Source of the DNA: Chondrilla cf. caribensis
Taxonomy: Eukaryota; Porifera; Demospongiae; Chondrillida; Chondrillidae
Direction: 5' to 3'
Assembly (NCBI GenBank): GCA_964020155.1
Contig: OZ026569.1
Span: 1,264,809-1,328,808, forward strand
DNA length: 64,000 nt
The notes beneath the pieces are model-generated. The model was not told the origin of the DNA. It saw only the letters and a program-made list of their open reading frames with translations, and did not search any database. A program made the position numbers and the translations under genes. This document shows positions 55,953 to 64,000 of this stretch, piece by piece (position 1 is the stretch's first letter; the number at the start of each line of letters is the position of its first letter).

Positions 55953-56780
55953 CACTACAGAGAATTGAGATATGAACAATACTGTATGTGAATGTACAAA
56001 TCACTATGCAGAGTGTTAAGTTATTATTATTATAGCACATTCTATACACAAGTATAATAGGCAGAACATACTATCCCCATTCAATCAATTATTGCAACAA
56101 TTTAATACGCAAACCATGTAGAAATGTACGTAGGTCTGGGCTACGCAAGACTAGCAGCAATGTACATTACAAGTCTGTCAATATGCATACAATAAATATA
56201 CATAGATGTTCCACACAGGTAAAGGTAATATCACAGTAAGCTGTGAATAAGTAGTTTCCTATCTCAAAATGCTAAACTTCAGAGGATCTCAGTGTTTTAT
56301 AGCAACCCATAATGGTAGCAGTTAGCTGGAACATACACAACACTGAAGTGAGTCAGCCGCTTGCTTCACGTGTGCTGGTTATTCACAGGCCATCGGAATT
56401 GTCTTATTTTGCCTTATATCCATACAATAACATACAATAGCCAAAACGTGACGAGCAGTCATCTCTTATCATTGATATTTCCTCTATTATCTATGATCTT
56501 ATCGGGACTCACCTCAATAACCGGAAGTGCTTGTATACTGGTGAAGCCACACAAGACGAGAAGGGCTTCGGCGCGATAAATAAGCACGATCGATCCACTA
56601 GTGACGAATGGCAATACAAAAGTCGATAATAACGAATCCGAAAACCTTCACAAAATCTCGAATAGCAGCAGTTGCACTGGGAGGTCGGGACAGGGTTAGC
56701 TGGGAATTCCAATAAACGCTCATCATCTATCTCATCACGTGATTAATATCCCGCCAAGAGGCAGCCATTTTCTACAATAA
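55953..56780 (-). promoter_or_regulatory. 5' region of the first ankyrin gene
   Basis: Contains a candidate non-coding first exon ending at the donor near 56512. The stretch 55980-56350 is repeated upstream of the second ankyrin gene (63629-64000). No other gene seen. Confidence 0.4.
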
Positions 56781-57191
56781 TGCCGACGCTGAATGGAATG
56801 ACCATAGATCAACTACAATATACAAACAGTGGAAACATGTACTTATCGTCCGATATTTATAGCCATGTCCTCTTAAATGACGTTGTGCTTCTCCCCTCCT
56901 TCGACTACTATGCTCAGTTATTGAGCGTCTATTCTCAGAGATGCGGATGAAGGTGGATGGTTTCTCGATGACAACCAACAGAACATCTTCCTCCACAGGG
57001 TGAACAGCATTTTCCACAGTGCATGCACCATTGATTAATTCCCTAGTTCAGTAGCTACCTCGCTATCATTAGGCCTCATTATTCGAGTTACGAGTGGATG
57101 TACATACGTATGTAGGCCTACATCACAAACAATACTGTACATGTACATTTATGCATTACATACATGTAATCTTTCCTCTTTCACACAACAG
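56781..57191. other. Junction between the two kinase-ankyrin modules
   Basis: No gene recognised. Similarity to the 47.7 kb region of the kinase gene starts near 57107 (ACATACGTATGTA then CATCACAAACAAT), marking the left end of the second module. Confidence 0.5.
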
Positions 57192-58190
57192 AGGACTTGT
57201 CTGCCTCAATCAGGACCATTGGAGGCAGCATACATGACCATATATTGAGCTTACAACAAGACAGTGTCCCCAAAGCAGAAGTCTCCCAACAGGCAGAGCT
57301 GATGAGGAGAAACACCAGTGTTGTCTTCAGGAATGTTTTGGAAGGACTGCAGTATCTTCACGAACAAGGCCTCGTCCACCGAGATATCAAAGGTGCATGC
57401 TGTACTTACAAGAATGTGTGTAGTGTGTACTCATGCTGGGATTGACATGAGAACATGTTTTTCATTTGAGGTTTCTGAAACTGATATTGCTTACACAGTT
57501 CTTACAACACATTCTGTATGGTATTGTTTATCGGCATCGATAATTGCAGACAATGTGTATATACGTACATACATACATACGTATGTATTATACACATACG
57601 TACATACACATGAACATACATGCATACTGTACTTATGTATGTTCATTTATGCATACATGTTGGGTATACATGATGTAATAATTGCATATTATCATAACAC
57701 GGGTGTGCATACCATTGAAATTCAGAAGGGAAAGTTATTGTTGGGTGTGTCTCGGCCTTTGGGGAGGGTGTATGGGTGGAATGTACTCTAGATTCTCCCA
57801 TTTGAGACCCTGATCTGTCTTGAGATGAGGATCAGCATTCCTGTGTAGTAGATATGTACCATTTCTACGTAGATCAATTGTGTTTGTTTCCCCTCTCCAG
57901 CCTCCAACATTCTCCTGAAGAAACCTGAATCATCACCTCAATCTTCACATGCGACTGCACTCCACACTGGGAGGTCAAGGTGGCCGATTTCGACAGCATT
58001 GGTCAAATCTCTGTTCTCAGGGAGAGAGCTGCAATGAGAGGGAAGAAGAAGTTGAAGAGTGGTCGTGGACCCTTCCTCAAAGTCAGTGCCACTGGCACAA
58101 GTGGTTACAGAGCTCCAGAGGTTGGTAGTGATTCAGCTGATGTACGTACGTAGTATGAGTACACCCATAATATTGATGTATGTGATGCAT

Positions 58191-58205
58191 GTGTGTGTGC
58201 GTGTG

Positions 58206-58284
<79 letters not shown>
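58191..58284. repeat. (TG)n microsatellite
   Basis: About 45 TG units replacing the deleted kinase exons. Confidence 0.95.
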
Positions 58285-58286
<2 letters not shown>

Positions 58287-58486
58287 AAGCTGTATTGTGG
58301 TTGGTTCCTGTACTTGAGTGCGTCCATTTCTCCTAATAGTCAACCCCCTGGAAATCAACATTGCTGAATACCACAGTTATAGCTTATTTTGCTAACGGTG
58401 AGTTATTTTTGCACATATACACTGTTTAGGTATTTGTAAGTATGTTTGTAAGTGGGTTTGTATGTCTCTGTGTGTTCAAAATTTGC

Positions 58487-58580
58487 AAGTGTGTGTGCGT
58501 GCGTGCGTGTGTCTGTGTGTTTGTGTGAGTGTGTGTGTTTCTGTGTGTGTGTGTGTGTGTGTGCGTGTGTGCGTGCGTGC

Positions 58581-58656
<76 letters not shown>
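58487..58656. repeat. (TG)n microsatellite, interrupted
   Basis: TG tract with CG and TT interruptions. Longer counterpart of the tract at 51894-51924. Confidence 0.95.
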
Positions 58657-61630
58657 CATTCTACCACTACCACTACCAGCGATAAAAACCATAGATGGCA
58701 AATAGAGTGTCTTGTCCACTGCACCATGAACTACCATCGCATTGGACAGATAAAAGTGCAAAGTCATCCATTCAGGCTTGCCATTTTTGAAATTCCGTGC
58801 ATAAACAGTGTGTGTACCAGGCCTTCATCCCCCACACAATTAAGGACCTGGGTCCAAGGCTAATGTTGTACACACTCTGTGATATGTTCAACTGACTCAA
58901 TTGTTACATGAACATGTGTTTCCTACAGGCCGAGAACTGGTGATCTTTGATTGCAATGGAAAGCACAGGAAATATTGGCAGGAATTATTGAACTAATTAT
59001 AATGAGAGTAATAAACGTCAAGTACTTTTTCCTATATATATATATATAACATATTAATTGCATTTTACTTTATTTATTCACGTACATGTGTATATAGCTC
59101 TTGTTACATAACATCATACTCATGAATCACCAATTGCAATTATAGTTTTTATTATATATATTGTGATTTTTATAAAATTATAATATTGAACACATATAAT
59201 TATTATATGTAATGTACGTATATATGCACATTCAAAACACGCGTCCACTGCTCACACACAATATACTAATTATTATGAACTCAGTGGCAACATGTAAACT
59301 ATACACATATTATTACTCTGAAAATATTAATACTGGGTTGAAAGCAAAATGTCTATAGTTACATGTACAGGAAGTCAATATTTGTGTCTACGAATAAGTT
59401 CCTTCTTCATTCTCTCTCCAAGCTGATTGGTTCTTGCATAACCTTCTTTTCTAATGAAGACGTCACAAACTGTCTTTAGACATTCAAAAGTACCCTGAAC
59501 ACACAGGTGATCGTAGAGGTGTCCATTGGCCCCCTCAGTGTCTTCAGCTTGCTTTATCCTAGTCTCCACAGCTTCTGGAATGACCTTTCTCCTTTTCAAC
59601 ATAGGAGCCATTTCCTTGGCACAAGCATCTTCCATGAAAGAGACAACGAAGTGTTCAAGGAAACCCTTGACTGATTCATCATTGCCTGTACAAAAGAATA
59701 AAAGGATTTTAATATTAGCTATATGTATGTATATGCACATGCATTGTAAATATGCAGTTATACATGTGTATGTACACACGTGGGTGGAAATTCTCCCATG
59801 TGGATATGGCAATGTGAATAATGTGTGTGTGCGTGCATGTGTGTGTGCTGTACATGCATACATGTGATGAGTGCATGTGTGTGTGGCTTTTGAACATACC
59901 ACCATAAAATGGTGCTGACAAGCTTTGTAAACACTGCTGCTTCATCGCATCCATTGTGGACTTCATTTCATCCCACATAGTACTGTAATGTGTGCGTTCT
60001 GACTGGAGATCCTGGATTTTCTGTTCTGTGGCTTCCTTCCATTGCTGCATTACCTCCAGCTGGTCCTTTAGGAACTGCAATTCCCTGTTGTGTTGCTTTT
60101 CTTGCTCTTGTAGTGCTAGGGTGACCCGATCCTTGCCACCTGCCTCATTAAGTATCAGGAAAATGTGGTCGAATCCGTACATCTTGGCAAAGTCGTAGGC
60201 TGTATATCCAGACGTACTGACGGTGTTAACATCACATCCGTGATCCAGAAGCAGGGAAACGACAGCACTCTGCTGACTGCGGTGTGATGCCAGCTCCTCC
60301 TTGGATGGTGGAGGAATGACAATTTCAGAATCACTCAGAAGTAAATGCTTCATTACCACATCTGAAGGAAGAAGGCTGAGATGCAGTGCAGAGAGCCCAT
60401 TTGCTGTGAGACTGTTGACTACTTTTTGGCTGTGTTGAAGCAGAAGCTCAACAGCTTCAGGACAATGAAGTAACGAAGCAAGATGCAGGGGAGTGAGGCG
60501 TCCATGGTTGTTTTCCTCCATGGTTACGAGTTCCGTGTTGCAGTTATGGGATAGGAGGAGACGGATAACCTCTGTGTGACCATACAACGTTGCCAGGTGG
60601 AGTGGAGTGAAGCCATTTGGACCAGGCCTGTCTTTGTCTGCTCCACACCTGTGAGGAGATGTTGCAAGTAGACTGGGGGAGTCTACTGAGTCTAGGTGTA
60701 TGAAGCCACCAGGACCACGTCTGTCAGCATTAGCGTTGAAATTCAAAAGAACATTTACACCTTCAGTAAAGCCTGTGGCTGATGCAAGGTGAAGGGGAGT
60801 TGCATTGAGACAGACAGCATCCACCTCTGCTCCAAGGGTGAGCAGCTTATGGAGAGCTACCACATTCTTCACAGCTACAGCGATATGTATGGGCTTGAAG
60901 GCATGGCTGCAAAGTGAAGGATCAAAGGGGTGTAGTGGTGGATACCACCTTGGAACCACTTCTGAATTCTGATCACTGTCGATATTAACACTACAACCAC
61001 TGGCTTCAAGAGCATCGATTAATTCTGTGGAAGTGTGCAATGCTGCCAAATGCATTGGTGTCAGGCCATCAAACTGAGAAACGATAGGACTAGCACCTAA
61101 TTCCAAAAGCTTGAAACATGCCTTAAAGGACCTATTTAAAATGGCCAGGTGTATAGGCAGCAGTTTGCGTTTAGAACAACTAGCATTCAAATTGCCATCG
61201 AGTCTTGATATGGACTCAATGGCTTTGACCGAATCAAACAATGCTGCAAAATGAATAGGCTGCATCCCCTCCTTTGTGCCACAGTCAGGAACATCCACTG
61301 CACACCCACAATCAACAAGGCACGTGATAGCTTCTCCAAGGTTCAAGACAGCCGCAGTATGTATTGGTAGTATTCCGAATTTGTCAGCGAGGTGCATGTC
61401 ACAGCCCATGGACACGAGAACACGTAAGTGGTGCACAGTCGGCTTGTATTCAGTCTTAGGATTGGAGTGCATCAAGTACACTATAAGATGGAGGTAATTT
61501 CCATCATGATATCGTCCCACTGTTCGATTCACATCATACCCGACCTCAATCAAGACTGAAAGGAAGTTCATTCCACAGTAGAGAACAGCAAAATCACCTG
61601 CTGTGAAACCGTGGTTGTCCTTTTTGTTAA

Positions 61631-62486
61631 ACGTAGAGGTCGCGTATAAAAGGGGGGGTGGTCACACGTTTACGGAGTTTACGGAACAAAATGGCTGCCT
61701 TATGCATTCGAATTATAGAAGATTAGTACAAATTGTTCCGTGTTGTACGCCGTACGAAGCTCTATATACATCATAGAATCAATACATGTACCACAATACA
61801 AATAAACACGACTAAATATATACAAAATGGCTACATAATCACATATAGTGTTGATTGTTTCGAGATACGTACGTATGCTGTGCGAGTTTCGCCGAAGAGG
61901 CTGTGCATTTCTTCTAAATTAGCACTTTTCTACAAGTGCGAAGCTTTATTAACACCAGGAACGACTTATATGAAGCAGTTCGGCGCTCAGGTGTCACTTT
62001 TAACCTCGATTGTTTCAGAGCAGCAGACCCGCGTACAAAGGAGGGTAGGACGCAGTCTTCAGTAACGCAGGGATCGCAAAAACAGTGTAAACAAACAACC
62101 AACGAATCCTCTGCACCACCCAATGTTGGAGATCGTTCTCCGTTTGAAATTCTACGCCTCCTAGAAGGAGGTACACCACCAGAAATACCACCACTCGCCA
62201 TCGTTGAAATCGTCAAAGAAAATACAATAAAACTGATATGTGTGTGTCATATGTTTCTATTGTGCTTTGTTCCATTGTTTCGATCAATTATCACGTATGA
62301 AAAAAGGCCAAAAAGAAGCCCTCCTCGGAGAGCTTCTTCTCGACTTTTTGAAACTCGCGCTCAATTAACTTTTAGATAGTGTGACCACCCCCCCTTTTAT
62401 ACTTGAGCTCCAGAAGCCGGTCGCTCGCACGCGAGTTTGCTACTCCGTATCCGTAGGGTATGCGTTTATATAAACGACCTCTACGT
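61631..62486. mobile_element. piggyBac-like non-autonomous element in a coding exon
   Basis: Flanked on both sides by TTAA (61627-61630 and 62487-62490), the piggyBac target duplication. Inverted ends ACGTAGAGGTCG at the left and CGACCTCTACGT at the right. A second inverted block (TATAAAAGGGGGGGTGGTC at about 61645 and its complement at about 62380-62400) lies inside. It contains a plus-strand 147-codon frame (61936-62379) with no recognisable transposase motif. Confidence 0.85.
61936..62379 (+). CDS. Unrecognised 147-aa frame inside the TTAA-flanked element
   Basis: MRSFINTRNDLYEAVRRSGV start, a Pro-rich middle (LLEGGTPPEIPPLAIVEI), a short hydrophobic stretch (CHMFLLCFVPLF) and a basic end. 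No DDD/DDE catalytic pattern seen. May be chance, or a remnant of the element's own gene. Confidence 0.2.
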   Translation: MRSFINTRNDLYEAVRRSGVTFNLDCFRAADPRTKEGRTQSSVTQGSQKQCKQTTNESSAPPNVGDRSPFEILRLLEGGTPPEIPPLAIVEIVKENTIKLICVCHMFLLCFVPLFRSIITYEKRPKRSPPRRASSRLFETRAQLTFR

Positions 62487-63553
62487 TTAATGGATATTCC
62501 TACACTGATAAGAGGTCTTATCATGTCTGTGGCACCAGACCGAGCAGCAACATGAAGTGCAGTCAGCTGCATTGAACCGTCAGTTGATAGAACATCTGCT
62601 CCGTATTCCAAAAGTTTGGTAACAGTTGATAGGTTTCCGCAGAAGGAAGCGATGTGGAGCAAGGGAAAAGGGCCCCCAACTGAGCTACGAACAGTATTGA
62701 CATTCACTCCAAGTCGAACAAGTGATGGCATTATGTGGAAGTGGTTTTTAGCTACAATTATTTGCATGGCAAGTTCAAGTTTGACATTACTAAAGTTAAA
62801 TTGTGGACTTTTGATCATTGCAGTGATGATGGGCAGAGAGCCACATAGTGCAGCACTACAAAATGGAGTGAGGGAGTCTTCATTAACAGTCGATAGACTA
62901 CACCCAGCATCAAGGAGGCATTGCACCACATCCACTGTACCCATATGGGCTGCAATATGAAGGACCGTGTTACCATTTCCATCTGTAATGGTGTGATCAG
63001 CACCTCGTGATAGGAGATATTTGATAAGCTCAACACGCTTGTCTATAACAGCAAGACGTAGAGGAGTGAAGTATGAGGGATAATTATTACGAAGGGGTGA
63101 GTTGGGGCCATTCACAGATACATGTAAAGAAAGAATTGGTTCACAATACAGGCTTTGAACAAGTTGGGACAGTTCTGTAAATGTATTCATTTGTTGGGGT
63201 AGTTCGTATATACTTCGATTTGGTGGTAAGAAGCCGAATCTATACCACTCACTAGATATACATAACGTGTTGAGATTTTGGATGATTATGTACTTATCTC
63301 CTTGCGTGTGCTCAGCAACCTCTCTCATGAGGGGATCCATGACATTGCAGTAGCTCGATTCATTCACGAGAGTGTAGAAATGGAGAAGTAGTCCGATAAT
63401 ATTCGTGTATCCACGATACAGTGCGATGTGAAGGGCATTTGCACCAAAAACACCACGTTTGAAGAAAATTGAACGAAAGAGTGGGTTACTTGTCCATGTT
63501 CTAACTTTCTCAACATCTCCCCTCCAACATGCTAAATGAAACTGGTTTCCCAT

Positions 63554-64000
63554 CACTGCAGAAAATTGAGACATGAACAATATACTGTACATGGATGTAT
63601 GAATCACTGTGTTGAGTGTTAAGTTCATATATTATAGCACATTCTACACACAAGTATAGTAGGTAAAAAATACAATCTCTCCTTAGCTAGCTAATTGCAA
63701 CAATTCAATATGTAAACCGTGTAGCAATGTACGGTACACAAAGTAAAAAATTAAACATTCTACACTGTAGATGAAACTGGGCCGCAGGTCTGGGCTACGC
63801 AAGACTAGTAGCAATGTACAAGTCTGTCAATATGCACACAATAAATACACATAGATGTTCCATACAGGTAAAGGTAGTATCACAGTAAGCTGTGAATAAG
63901 TAGTTTTCTATTTCAAAATGCTAAACTTCCGAGGATCTCTGAAGTGTTCTATAGCAACCGGTAATGGTAGCACCATAGACACTCTATGGTAGCACTTAGC
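63554..64000 (-). promoter_or_regulatory. 5' region of the second ankyrin gene
   Basis: Acceptor TTCTGCAG just before the coding start. The rest repeats the upstream region of the first ankyrin gene (for example GGTCTGGGCTACGCAAGACTAG). The first exon, if kept, lies beyond the window. Confidence 0.4.

Larger units (their letters stand above)
57192..58950 (+). pseudogene. Truncated kinase pseudogene (second module)
   Basis: Exon 57192-57392 is nearly identical to 47806-48006 and keeps EDLSASIRTIGGSIHDHI and LVHRDIK. The next exon (57901 to ~58141) corresponds to 48512-48759 but has lost 7 nt after AAACCTGAATCA, which shifts the frame before the DFD motif. All exons from 50010 to 51555 are missing. 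After the APE exon the sequence passes via a single 17-bp unit and a TG tract directly into the last intron, ending at the terminal exon (58929-58950, TGA). The N-terminal exons are also absent. It lies convergent to the second ankyrin gene, as in the first module. Confidence 0.82.
59375..63553 (-). pseudogene. Second ankyrin / coiled-coil / CARD-like gene, interrupted by a TTAA-flanked element
   Basis: Paralog of 52633-55952. Coding parts (minus): 63553 to 62487, then, beyond the insertion, 61630 to 59900, and the last exon 59685-59375. Start MGNQFHLACWRGDVEKVRTW. Ankyrin, coiled-coil and CARD-like segments match the first gene throughout (end: KGFLEHFVVSFMEDACAKE ... RRHKY). No other stop or frameshift was noticed. 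The insertion (61631-62486) falls inside an ankyrin repeat, corresponding to ISAGLSINKKDNRG in the first gene, and brings in stops. The copy assembled here therefore cannot make the full protein unless the element is spliced out or absent from the other allele. Confidence 0.82.

Overview
The window is eukaryotic nuclear DNA. Genes are split by GT-AG introns, intergenic DNA is AT-rich, (TG)n/(CA)n microsatellites are very frequent, and there are several classes of transposable element. Gene content (a fibrocystin-L-like receptor, animal-type kinase and ankyrin genes) points to an invertebrate metazoan. A sponge or another early-branching animal is plausible, but the sequence alone does not fix the species. 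There is one assembly gap of N at 25246-25445.

Layout. 1-723 is the decayed 3' end of a LINE-type reverse transcriptase. 1302-2353 looks like a foldback DNA element. 3159-22925 (+) holds one large gene that I reconstruct as 21 exons with every splice phase in register: 13,830 coding nt, 4,609 aa. It encodes a PKHD1L1 (fibrocystin-L)-like type I membrane protein with about 14 IPT/TIG domains, PA14, a cupredoxin-like segment, two G8 domains, beta-helix repeats, a furin-like site and one membrane span. Its first four exons encode a signal peptide and a complete CAP/SCP domain that splices in phase into the first TIG linker. That is an unusual architecture.

23.6-32.8 kb carries a broken member of a kinase gene family: N-terminal exons, then the gap, then an RLE-class LINE (about 25.5-28.6 kb, inactivated by one stop and one frameshift), then only the C-terminal kinase exons. 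35203-52212 (+) is a fuller kinase gene, reconstructed as 19 exons and 784 aa in phase, with a duplicated N-terminal exon pair, a DFD in place of DFG, and nested pogo/Tigger elements, a hAT-like element, small MITEs and a roughly 70-copy 17-bp minisatellite in its introns. Convergent with it, 52633-55952 (-) encodes an ankyrin/coiled-coil protein with a CARD-like C-terminal helical segment (1,036 aa).

From about 57.1 kb the kinase/ankyrin pair is repeated. A truncated kinase pseudogene (57192-58950, +) faces a second ankyrin gene (59375-63553, -). The large coding exon of that second gene is interrupted by an 856-bp element flanked by TTAA, the piggyBac signature. The reading frame is otherwise continuous across the insertion site. 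The right-hand half of the window is therefore a duplicated convergent kinase-ankyrin module in different stages of decay. An innate-immune or death-fold signalling role is only an inference from domain types.
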